Source: Desulfobacteraceae bacterium
GTDB taxonomy: Bacteria > Desulfobacterota > DSM-4660 > Desulfatiglandales > B25-G16
Direction of reading: 5' to 3'
NCBI GenBank assembly: GCA_030615565.1
Contig: JAUWZC010000113.1
Location: 1 to 7,091 of the forward strand
DNA: 7,091 nt
Made by a program: the position numbers and the translations under genes. Of this stretch, positions 1 through 6,799 are shown piece after piece. Below the pieces are notes generated by a model that saw only the letters and a program-made list of their open reading frames with translations, searched no databases and was not told the DNA's origin. Within the stretch, counting starts at the first letter, position 1, and every line of letters begins with the position of its first letter.

Positions 1-1
1 T

Positions 2-72
2 GGCTAATAGCTTACTAGGCTGATGCTAGCACATACTGGCTATTAGATTTAGTAGGCTAATTAGAGCGCATA
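2..72. repeat. Imperfect GGCT-led repeats in leader upstream of the activase gene
   Basis: GGCT recurs at 2, 18, 38 and 55, each followed by an AT-rich variant (AAT, GAT, ATT, AAT), so four degenerate units of 16-20 bases follow one another. Units 1 and 3 can also pair with each other: bases 4-12 are complementary to 38-46 (nine pairs, one of them G-T). GCTAGC at 25-30 is a small palindrome in the loop. No convincing -35/-10 pair is visible here. The array may extend left of the window. It could be a regulatory or structured leader, or the decayed end of a repeat; I cannot decide. Confidence 0.3.
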
Positions 73-101
73 GCGCCAAGGCGGGCTTTTAGGCACTTAA
101 A

Positions 102-3100
102 ATGGAAAATTACTATATTGGTATTGATGCTGGCTCTGTAAGTGTAAATGCTGTTGTAGTTAACAACAAGGGAGAATTAATCTTTGAAGCCCCTTATAAA
201 AGACACTTTGGCGGAGTGGAGACCTCTGTCTTTGAGATCGTCAATGAGCTATACAGCCGCTTTGATTTTGAAAAAATAAGGTCCCTCGCCTTTACAGGAA
301 ATCATGGAAGAATAATCAGTGATAGGATAGGTGGATTTTATGAGTTTGAATCTATTACTCAAATCCTTGGTTCCGTGTTCTTACAACCAGATGTAAGGAC
401 TATTATCAGCATGGGCGGACAAGATACTGCCTTGTATATCCTGAATCACCATGGAAACAGGTGGGACCTTGATGACTTCAATACAAATAGCCCCTGTGCC
501 TCTGGTACAGGGTCCTTTATTGATCAACAGGCAGAAAGATTGGCATCATCTATCTACGGTAAAGACTTCGATGCATCAGAGGCTCACATCACCAAGATCC
601 TGGAAGATTTCATCACCCTCGGTCTTAAAAGTAAAAACCCTGCAAGGGTGGCTTGCCGGTGTACCGTTTTTACCAAGTCAGATATGATTCACCTCCAGAA
701 TAAAGGTGAAAAACTCGAAGATATCATTGCTGGTTTACATGTTGGAAATGCATCCAATTACTTGAGCACCATTGTCTCTAATCGGTTGCTGCCAAAACCT
801 ATACTATTTATCGGTGGCTTAACAATGAACGGGCTTCAGGTTCATGCCTTTAGAGATCACTTTCCTGAAATAATTGTGCCCAAACATTCCACCTCTGTTG
901 GTGCCTTGGGGGTTACTCTCCAGGCTAAAGAATTAGATATAGCCAATAAGCCTGATTTAGATGAGCTTAAATCCATGACGGAAAAGGGGGCATTTTCATT
1001 CTCGGCAGCCCCCAAATTTGAACTGATTAAAACACATTTTCCGGAAGACAATGAAGTAAAGGTCCTGTCGAAGCGCAGAAAAAGGATTCCGGTATTCTTA
1101 GGGATCGATATAGGTTCAACAACCACCAAATATGCCCTTATAAATGAAAAGAGAGAGATCATTGACAAAGAATATCGCCAAACAATGGGCAAGCCAATTG
1201 AGGTCACACAAACTCTCTTAAATATATTAAAAAACAGATGCGGAAGCCTGATCGATATCAAAAGCGTGGCAACTACCGGGTCAGGGAGAATGGTGGTTGG
1301 TGATTTCCTCAATGCAGATCTGATTATAGACGAGATTACTGCTCACGCACGGGGCGCTGTTGAAATTGACCCTATGATAGATACTGTTTTTGAGATAGGA
1401 GGGCAGGACAGTAAGTACATCTCTATCTCCAATACCCATCCACTTGATTTTGACATGAACAAGGTATGCGCAGCTGGAACAGGGAGCTTTCTGCATGAGC
1501 TTGCAAACAAAAATGGCATAAACATTGTTAAAGAATTCCAACAGCTTGCCCTATTGTCAAAAAATCCTATCAAATTGACTGAACGATGCACCGTGTTTAT
1601 GGAATCTGATCTTGTATCCTATGCGCAAAAAGGTGGATACAAAAACGATCTTATCGCCGGCCTATGCTATGCCATTGTCTACAACTACCTGAACAGGGTG
1701 GTGGGAAATAAAAAGGTAGGGAAGAGGATTATGTTTTTGGGAGGTCCTTCACTCAATAAGGCGATAGTGGCCGCCTTTGAGGCGGTACTGGGAAAAGGTA
1801 TTTTGATACCCAAGCACAGAGAGGTGTTAGGTGGTTTCGGGGCTGCCATCAGTGTACAGGAAAAGATGGAGAAGCAACATAAAAAGACATCTGTTTTTAG
1901 GGGGTTAGAAGAAACAATTAATGACCAATTGGATTATAAAGAGGCAATATGCCATGCGAACCCACAGTGCCATAATGAATGCAAGCTGAAGATATATAAT
2001 TTCAGCGGAAGAAAGAGTATATGGGGAGGAGAGTGTGGCAGATATGAAATAAGAGGCCAATATAGCGAGAAAAAAGAAGATTACTTTAAACTGAGAGACA
2101 CTATCTGGGAAAGACACCTTAAAGGCCTTTACCATGAGCTGGGAGATTTGAAAAGTGGTGCTGAGGAAGACAAAAAAGGCATCTTTGAAATTGATGGGAG
2201 GCCAACTATTGGGATGCAGAGGGCATTATATAGCCACCAGACAGCCCTTTTCTGGGCAAGCTTCTTTGACAAAATTGGACTTAGACTTGTATTAACACCA
2301 AAAACAAACGACCGGATCTCAAAATTAGGCATTGAATCAATGACAACAGAGACATGCTATCCTGTAAAGGTCTCACATGGTCATGTCATAGATTTAATAG
2401 GCAATACTCGATACCTATTTCTCCCAAACATAATTAATCTTCCCTCTAAAAGAGAAGAGAAAAAGAGTTATTATTGTCCTCTGGTTTCGGGAAATCAATA
2501 TATGCTAAAAACTGCATTGGGTCTAAAGGATACCGATATCTTAAATCCTACTGTCCATCTCAAATATAACCTGGATCTATTAAGCATAGAATTGCATGAA
2601 CAGATCGGTAAAACTTTAAGGGCATCCTTAAGTAAAATTAAAGAGGCATTAGATGTAGCATTTAGCAGACAGCAGGATTTTGAAAATGAGATGTATAAAA
2701 AATGTGCTGAAATCACATCCTTCCTGGTAGATAACCAACCCTTGGTTGTTGTTACTGGTAGACCATATAATCTCTATGATGAGAAGCTGAATTTGAGAAT
2801 TGGACAGAATATGTCTAAAATAGGCTTAACAGCCCTTCCCATGGACTTTTTTGATATCAGAGATATTGATCTATCTGATTTCCCGAAAATGTATTGGTCT
2901 ATGGGTGCCAGGGTATTAAAAATGGCAAAGCTAATAAAGAATACCCCAAACTTTTTTGGTCTCCATCTGACCAACTTCAGTTGTGGCCCAGACTCATTTA
3001 ATGAGCATTTCTACAAATATATAATGGGAGAAAAGCCTTATCTCATCCTGGAATTGGATGAACACACTGCCGTGGCAGGTGTCATGACAAGGCTCGAGGC

Positions 3101-3182
3101 ATTCAAAAACGTGATACAATCTGTTCAAAAAATTGAGGCCATACAGACTCAAACCGCCAAATTTACTGCAATGGGGTCTTGA
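102..3182 (+). CDS. Acyl-CoA dehydratase activase-family protein: tandem BcrA/BadF ATPase domains fused to DUF2229/HgdB-like region
   Basis: This is a member of the family of ATP-driven activators of 2-hydroxyacyl-CoA dehydratases and benzoyl-CoA reductases (HgdC, BcrA/BcrD), which use ATP hydrolysis in an acetate/sugar-kinase/Hsp70 (ASKHA) fold to push electrons from a [4Fe-4S] cluster at very low potential. Two complete ATPase domains are seen. The first (about 5-275) has GIDAGS at 7-12, TGNHG at 65-69, MGGQD at 104-108, CASGTGSF from C132 and CRCTVF with C185/C187. The second (about 332-585) has GIDIGSTTTK at 334-343, TTGSGR at 391-396, IGGQD at 432-436, CAAGTGSF from C456 and RCTVF with C496. 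A cysteine-rich linker follows (C617, C623, C627, C645), then a DUF2229-like stretch (about 702-765, ETCYPVKVSHGH) and HgdB-like motifs GRPYNLYD (886-893), SCGPDSF (960-966) and LELDEH (983-988). It is presumably cytosolic; I see no signal peptide or membrane segment. ATG 102 is the first possible start, because an in-frame TAG lies at 90-92. The ribosome-binding site is weak (AGG at 91-93). The family as a whole is sure; the substrate or partner enzyme is unknown. Confidence 0.9.
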   Translation: MENYYIGIDAGSVSVNAVVVNNKGELIFEAPYKRHFGGVETSVFEIVNELYSRFDFEKIRSLAFTGNHGRIISDRIGGFYEFESITQILGSVFLQPDVRTIISMGGQDTALYILNHHGNRWDLDDFNTNSPCASGTGSFIDQQAERLASSIYGKDFDASEAHITKILEDFITLGLKSKNPARVACRCTVFTKSDMIHLQNKGEKLEDIIAGLHVGNASNYLSTIVSNRLLPKPILFIGGLTMNGLQVHAFRDHFPEIIVPKHSTSVGALGVTLQAKELDIANKPDLDELKSMTEKGAFSFSAAPKFELIKTHFPEDNEVKVLSKRRKRIPVFLGIDIGSTTTKYALINEKREIIDKEYRQTMGKPIEVTQTLLNILKNRCGSLIDIKSVATTGSGRMVVGDFLNADLIIDEITAHARGAVEIDPMIDTVFEIGGQDSKYISISNTHPLDFDMNKVCAAGTGSFLHELANKNGINIVKEFQQLALLSKNPIKLTERCTVFMESDLVSYAQKGGYKNDLIAGLCYAIVYNYLNRVVGNKKVGKRIMFLGGPSLNKAIVAAFEAVLGKGILIPKHREVLGGFGAAISVQEKMEKQHKKTSVFRGLEETINDQLDYKEAICHANPQCHNECKLKIYNFSGRKSIWGGECGRYEIRGQYSEKKEDYFKLRDTIWERHLKGLYHELGDLKSGAEEDKKGIFEIDGRPTIGMQRALYSHQTALFWASFFDKIGLRLVLTPKTNDRISKLGIESMTTETCYPVKVSHGHVIDLIGNTRYLFLPNIINLPSKREEKKSYYCPLVSGNQYMLKTALGLKDTDILNPTVHLKYNLDLLSIELHEQIGKTLRASLSKIKEALDVAFSRQQDFENEMYKKCAEITSFLVDNQPLVVVTGRPYNLYDEKLNLRIGQNMSKIGLTALPMDFFDIRDIDLSDFPKMYWSMGARVLKMAKLIKNTPNFFGLHLTNFSCGPDSFNEHFYKYIMGEKPYLILELDEHTAVAGVMTRLEAFKNVIQSVQKIEAIQTQTAKFTAMGS

Positions 3183-3185
3183 AAA

Positions 3186-4538
3186 ATGGAAAAAGTTGCG
3201 GGGTTAGATACCTTTAGGGTTATATCGGAGCGGGTTGGACGATTTAACGTTCAAGGAAAGACATTCCTGATCCCAGAGATGAACAGGATTGGATGTCATC
3301 TTTTGGCAGGGGTCTTCCGCGGTTTTGGAATAAATTCTAAAGTTATGGAAACATATGAAGGACTTGATCTGGGAAAAGAATTCACATCTGGCAAGGAGTG
3401 CTTTCCATGTGTTGTAACCCTTGGTGATATCCTGTTATTTATGAAAAAGGAAAGAGAGAGGCTTGGAAATAGATTTGATCCTGAAAACTATATGTATTTT
3501 ATGCCAGAGTCTGATGGTCCATGCAGGTTTGGTATGTATAACAAATATCACAGGATAATCCTTGATTCCTTCCCTGGCTTAGACAGGGTGAAAATTGCCT
3601 CACTAAGTTCAGAGGATGCTTATTCCCTCGATGGATTGATCCCAAAAGAAAAGATGCAAAATTTTAGGAAAGCGGCATATCTTTCCGTTGTAGTGGGTGA
3701 TATAATTGATAGATTGCTTTGGAGGATTAGACCATATGAGAGAGAGGAAGGCGAGGCAGACAAATTTATTAATGAGGCAATGGAGCGGGTGACTGAATCT
3801 TTTTCTAAAAATTCATCCGAAAAAAATCTCTCTATTATTCTTGACAATTTAGTAGAAATTGTTAAGCAAGGGAAAGAGATTATTGACCCTAATATTCCCA
3901 AAAAGCCTCTCATAGGTGTGATTGGAGAAATCTATGTTAGGACACACGTTAAATCTAATCAGGATACCATTAGAACGCTTGAGAAATATGGCGCCGAGGC
4001 AATTAACGCCTCCATTGCTGAATGGGTAAACTATACTGCCTATGATCAGGTCAGGTTAGCCAAGATTGCCCTGAGATTAAATCTTAAGAGATTCCAGCTA
4101 AAAGAGATAAAGGAATCTATTCTAAGGTACCTGAAATACAATCTCACTCTCTTCTACCAGTATATGCAACAGAGAAAAGTCTACAAAATGGTACGTAATT
4201 ATATTGATATTGAGGAAGATCACAAGATAGGCCATCTGGAGAAGGTATTAAAAAAGGACAATACCTTCTCCTTTGAGGTTGGCACTGAGGCCTGTCTTAG
4301 TATCTCATCAGCCTTAGAGTATGGCAGAAGAGGATACAACGGAATTGTAAACATATTTCCCTTTACCTGCATGCCAAGCAATCTTACCTCTGCAATTACC
4401 AAGCCTTTAATGGCAAAGCTAAATACGCCATACATTGATATTTCATATGATGGCTCCTTCCAACCTGGAAGGGAGGCGGCCTTAAGAACATTTATGTACC
4501 AAGCATATCAACACTTTAAAACACACGGTAAACCTTAA
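3186..4538 (+). CDS. HgdB/CoA-activase C-terminal-like protein, partner of the upstream activase
   Basis: The 450-aa product resembles the C-terminal section of the very large (about 1400-aa) activase fusion proteins found in clostridia and other anaerobes. That section is related to the 2-hydroxyacyl-CoA dehydratase subunit/HgdB-type iron-sulfur fold. Visible motifs are FTSGKECFPC (66-75, with C72 and C75), MPESDGPCRFGMY (106-118, with C113), GTEACLSISSALEYG (366-380, C370) and FPFTCMP (391-397, C395). The spaced conserved cysteines suggest an iron-sulfur centre, but ligands cannot be assigned from sequence alone. No signal peptide or membrane segment is seen. The start lies three bases after the upstream TGA and in the same frame, so translation probably depends on reinitiation; only a weak GGGG (3175-3178) precedes it. 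Together with the upstream protein (1026 + 450 aa) it accounts for about the length of a full fusion protein, and I infer the two products act as one complex. Substrate unknown. Confidence 0.82.
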   Translation: MEKVAGLDTFRVISERVGRFNVQGKTFLIPEMNRIGCHLLAGVFRGFGINSKVMETYEGLDLGKEFTSGKECFPCVVTLGDILLFMKKERERLGNRFDPENYMYFMPESDGPCRFGMYNKYHRIILDSFPGLDRVKIASLSSEDAYSLDGLIPKEKMQNFRKAAYLSVVVGDIIDRLLWRIRPYEREEGEADKFINEAMERVTESFSKNSSEKNLSIILDNLVEIVKQGKEIIDPNIPKKPLIGVIGEIYVRTHVKSNQDTIRTLEKYGAEAINASIAEWVNYTAYDQVRLAKIALRLNLKRFQLKEIKESILRYLKYNLTLFYQYMQQRKVYKMVRNYIDIEEDHKIGHLEKVLKKDNTFSFEVGTEACLSISSALEYGRRGYNGIVNIFPFTCMPSNLTSAITKPLMAKLNTPYIDISYDGSFQPGREAALRTFMYQAYQHFKTHGKP

Positions 4539-6038
4539 ATGTCATTTAAAATGCTAATAAATGCAGTAGACCCTGAAGAATACCGGGTTGCCATACTAAA
4601 GAATGCTGACCTGGATGAGTTTTATATTGAAACCTCAACAAAAGAAGAGACAAAAGGAAATATTTATAAAGGTGTCGTGACCAGGATTGAACCTTCTCTT
4701 CAGGCCTCCTTTATAGATTATGGGACAGGAAAAAATGGTTTCATACCGATAGGGGAAATACATCCTGAATATTATGAATCTCCAGAGTTAATTTCTGAGT
4801 CAAAAACACCTGTTCCTATAGAAAATGTCCTTAAAAAAGGAAAAGAGCTACTTGTTCAGGTAACTAAAGAGATGGTGGGAAGAAAGGGAGCCTATCTTAC
4901 CACTTACATATCATTGGCAGGTCGCTATCTTGTCTTAACTCCTGGTGGACCAACAGGTGGTATCTCCCATAAAATAGAGGATGATGAGGAACGGCAAAGG
5001 CTAAAGTCTGTTATGAATCATCTAAAGCTGCCAGAAGGGGTAGGCTATATTGTAAGGACTGCGGCTTTAGGCCAAAAAAAGCGGGTAATAGCTCGTGATT
5101 TAAATAATCTCTTGAGAATGTGGCAGGATATCAAAAAAAGGGCTGAAACCAAACCTACCCTATCCATTATATTTAAAGAGCAAGATCTTGGCCTAAGGGC
5201 CGTTAGGGATTATTTTACCGCTGAGGTAGATGAAGTCTTGGTTGATGACAAAGAAACCTGGTTTGAGATAAAAAATTTTATGAGGATTATCTCTCCTCGA
5301 CATCAAAGAAATGTAAAATTATACAAGGAAAAGAAACCAATATTTTCCGAATATGGAATTGAAAAACAGATCGAACAGATATATAGCAATAGAGTACCTT
5401 TGAAAAATGGAGGTTCAATTGTTATTGACTCCACCGAGGCACTGATTGCAATTGATGTTAATAGCGGGAGATCCACAAGATCCAAAGGTATAGAGACAAC
5501 AGCCTTTAAAACTAATCTGGAAGCAGCCAGAGAAATAGCCAAGCAATTAAGGCTCAGGGATATAGGTGGTTTGGTAGTAATAGACTTTATTGACATGAAA
5601 GACCCCAAACATGAACGAGAATTAGTAAAACGGGTAAAAGAGGAGACCAAAAGGGATAGGGCAAAGATAAATATATCCTATATCTCCAAATTTGGATTAA
5701 TGGAACTTTCTAGACAGAGATTGAGCCCATCAATAGAATCAAAGAGTTACCAGCTCTGTGAATTCTGTCAGGGACGAGGGATAGTGAGGTCTGTTGAGGC
5801 GACTTCAGTTTCTTTCTTGCGCCAGATATGGCTGGGTACATCAAAAGGAAATATAGACAGGGTAACTGGGATACTGCCAAGCAAGGTTGCCAACTATCTT
5901 TTAAATAAAAAAAGGGTGGAATTAGCTGAACTTGAAAAACGCTATGAAGTTAGCATAGAAATTCAAGGAAATCCTGACCTCCCACTTTGGGGAGGTAGCC
6001 TGGACTTTATTGAGAGAAGTGAGGTAAAAGAGGCCTAA
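4539..6038 (+). CDS. rng: Ribonuclease G (RNase E/G family endoribonuclease)
   Basis: This is a single-strand-specific endoribonuclease of the RNase E/G family, involved in rRNA 5'-end maturation and mRNA turnover in the cytoplasm. An S1 RNA-binding domain lies at about 38-130 (NIYKGVVTRIEPSLQASFID, 41-60). The catalytic DNase I-like core is clear. D306 in AIDVNSGR and D349 in VIDFIDM are 43 residues apart, the same spacing as the magnesium-binding D303 and D346 of E. coli RNase E. The zinc-link C-x2-C is C407/C410 in CEFCQG. The FGLMELSRQR motif is at 385-394. At 499 residues it stops after the small domain and has none of RNase E's long C-terminal degradosome scaffold, so RNase G is the better name. 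ATG 4539 directly abuts the previous TAA (coupled translation). An in-frame ATG at 4551 (MLINAV) is an alternative that would lose only four residues. A tRNA gene follows after 10 bases. Confidence 0.96.
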   Translation: MSFKMLINAVDPEEYRVAILKNADLDEFYIETSTKEETKGNIYKGVVTRIEPSLQASFIDYGTGKNGFIPIGEIHPEYYESPELISESKTPVPIENVLKKGKELLVQVTKEMVGRKGAYLTTYISLAGRYLVLTPGGPTGGISHKIEDDEERQRLKSVMNHLKLPEGVGYIVRTAALGQKKRVIARDLNNLLRMWQDIKKRAETKPTLSIIFKEQDLGLRAVRDYFTAEVDEVLVDDKETWFEIKNFMRIISPRHQRNVKLYKEKKPIFSEYGIEKQIEQIYSNRVPLKNGGSIVIDSTEALIAIDVNSGRSTRSKGIETTAFKTNLEAAREIAKQLRLRDIGGLVVIDFIDMKDPKHERELVKRVKEETKRDRAKINISYISKFGLMELSRQRLSPSIESKSYQLCEFCQGRGIVRSVEATSVSFLRQIWLGTSKGNIDRVTGILPSKVANYLLNKKRVELAELEKRYEVSIEIQGNPDLPLWGGSLDFIERSEVKEA

Positions 6039-6048
6039 GATTTAGTAT

Positions 6049-6125
6049 GCGCCTGTAGCTCAGCTGGATAGAGCAGCGGACTTCTAATCCGCAGGCCGCA
6101 GGTTCGAGTCCTGCCAGGCGTACCA
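6049..6125 (+). tRNA. tRNA-Arg (anticodon UCU), CCA encoded
   Basis: A full cloverleaf can be drawn. The acceptor stem is 6049-6055 with 6115-6121 (seven pairs, the first G-U). T8 and A9 are followed by a D stem GCTC/GAGC. The anticodon stem is GCGGA/TCCGC with loop CTTCTAA, giving anticodon TCT. A five-base variable loop is followed by T stem GCAGG/CCTGC with loop TTCGAGT. The discriminator base is A6122 and CCA is encoded at 6123-6125. It reads AGA and AGG, the dominant arginine codons here: 24 of 35 arginines in the adjacent rng by my hand count. It starts 10 bases behind the rng stop with no obvious own promoter, so it is probably cut out of the operon transcript by RNase P. Confidence 0.97.
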
Positions 6126-6136
6126 GTAATATCAAG

Positions 6137-6176
6137 GAGTTAGTCCCGCCATTGTCGGCGGGATTAGCTCTTTTTT
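6137..6176 (+). terminator. Intrinsic terminator after tRNA-Arg
   Basis: The 14-base arms 6137-6150 and 6157-6170 pair throughout (two G-U pairs) around a six-base loop, with an uninterrupted CCCGCC/GGCGGG core. Six T residues follow at 6171-6176. It lies 11 bases behind the tRNA CCA and should end the activase-rng-tRNA transcript. The A residues before the stem make it partly active on the other strand too. Confidence 0.93.
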
Positions 6177-6278
6177 AGTGTCTATTTCTTGAAGTTTGAT
6201 TATCCTTGGCCACGATAAAAGCATAGAAACTATTTTTCATAGGCATCTTGGTGCTTGATAAACTCAAACTCACAAAAT

Positions 6279-6303
6279 AAAAAAGCCAGTGACAGGTCCC
6301 TGG
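6279..6303 (-). terminator. Probable intrinsic terminator of infA
   Basis: Read on the minus strand, seven-base arms (6303-6297 and 6292-6286, one internal mismatch) enclose a four-base loop, followed after one C by six T, an A and four more T. It is weaker than the facing tRNA terminator. It lies about 130 bases beyond the infA stop and would close that transcript, so each convergent unit carries its own terminator. Confidence 0.6.
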
Positions 6304-6324
6304 AAATTTGATCCCATATCCCCT

Positions 6325-6369
6325 GGCCTGTATCCTGGTAGGATAGACGGCCTATATCTTATGTAGGCC
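6325..6369. other. Two overlapping, mutually exclusive hairpins downstream of infA
   Basis: Bases 6349-6354 pair with 6364-6369 (GGCCTA/TAGGCC, nine-base loop). The GGCC at 6349-6352 can instead pair with GGCC at 6325-6328, closing over an inner TATCC/GGATA hairpin (6331-6335 with 6341-6345). Only one of the two can form at a time. The stretch lies in the presumed infA 3' untranslated region (6304-6432). It may be a 3'-end stabilising structure or chance; no gene follows on this strand that it could regulate. Confidence 0.3.
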
Positions 6370-6432
6370 CCTGACCTCGTGTTTTCTAATGCGATCCCAA
6401 CGACCCCATCAACGGATTCATCCCATCCTTTA

Positions 6433-6651
6433 TCACCTAAGGCGCCAGGTAATTATTCCATGTGAGGTATCATATGGTGACACCCTAACCTGGACTTGAT
6501 CACCTTTCATCACCTTAATCTTCCTCTTTTTCATCCGGCCGCAAAGAACACCCCTGACAATGACATTATCGTCGCATTCAATTTCCATGGTCCCATAACC
6601 CAGAACCCTGGTCACTACACCTTCAAGTTGTATTAAATCCTCTCGACTCAA
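6433..6651 (-). CDS. infA: Translation initiation factor IF-1
   Basis: The product is 72 residues, exactly the usual IF-1 length. It is an S1-like OB-fold protein that binds the ribosomal A site on the 30S subunit during initiation. Recognisable family positions are REDLIQLEG at 3-11, GRMKKRKIKVMKGDQVQV at 38-55 and SPYDTSHGIITWR at 58-70. It differs from the common form: the usual DNGH-type turn is replaced by DDNVIV (27-32), two cysteines (C26, C37) are present, and the centre is Gly/Tyr-rich (LGYG, 17-20). It resembles the divergent second type of IF-1 more than the E. coli form. The start is TTG: an in-frame TGA lies seven codons upstream with no ATG or GTG between, and a Shine-Dalgarno is correctly placed. 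It stands alone, away from ribosomal protein genes, with its own promoter. Identity is secure. Confidence 0.95.
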   Translation of the reverse strand: MSREDLIQLEGVVTRVLGYGTMEIECDDNVIVRGVLCGRMKKRKIKVMKGDQVQVRVSPYDTSHGIITWRLR

Positions 6652-6655
6652 GATA

Positions 6656-6663
6656 CTCCTCTC
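6656..6663 (-). promoter_or_regulatory. Ribosome binding site of infA deciding a TTG start
   Basis: On the minus strand GAGAGGAG ends four bases before TTG at 6651. It is the strongest Shine-Dalgarno seen in the window and supports TTG as the real initiator. The gap is a little short, but no other start codon is available between the upstream in-frame stop and the conserved REDLIQLEG segment. Confidence 0.8.
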
Positions 6664-6684
6664 ACGGTATCAGGGTGGGTTTCT

Positions 6685-6714
6685 ATTTTATGGCATCAAA
6701 TCCTTTTTAGTCAA
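6685..6714 (-). promoter_or_regulatory. Sigma70-type promoter of infA
   Basis: On the minus strand the -35 box is TTGACT (6714-6709) and the -10 box TAAAAT (6690-6685), separated by 18 bases. Each matches the consensus at five of six positions. Transcription would start near 6678, leaving a leader of about 27 bases that contains the infA Shine-Dalgarno. This indicates infA is expressed from its own promoter rather than only by read-through from the slipin gene. Confidence 0.75.
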
Positions 6715-6799
6715 TAGGCTAGACATCCTCTATCAGGAGGTTTTGATCCTTAACCCTCTGCTTAGCTAGGGGGGAATGAAAGGGTAAGCCATAAACGTA

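Noticed and set aside
857..1312. 151-codon open frame on the minus strand inside the activase gene
   Set aside because: It lies entirely opposite well-conserved activase motifs, has no recognisable domain or ribosome-binding site, and is best explained as a shadow of the real gene.
3180..3230. TGA at 3180 as a selenocysteine codon joining the two large ORFs
   Set aside because: The 40-50 bases after the TGA do not form a convincing bacterial SECIS hairpin (only GGT/ACC three-pair stems), and the place is a domain junction with no expected redox residue. Reinitiation at the ATG is simpler.
5303..5650. 115-codon open frame on the minus strand inside rng
   Set aside because: It is antisense to the catalytic core of RNase G, is rich in Ser/Leu/Ile as expected for a reverse shadow, and has no family resemblance.
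6009..6048. Own promoter for the tRNA gene
   Set aside because: A TTGAGA-like box is present, but the only TAAGAT-like -10 candidate is 20 bases away, which is too far to support a call.
6721..6745. Plus-strand mini terminator CCTC-GAGG-TTTT
   Set aside because: The stem has only four pairs, the T run is short, and no plus-strand gene ends nearby.
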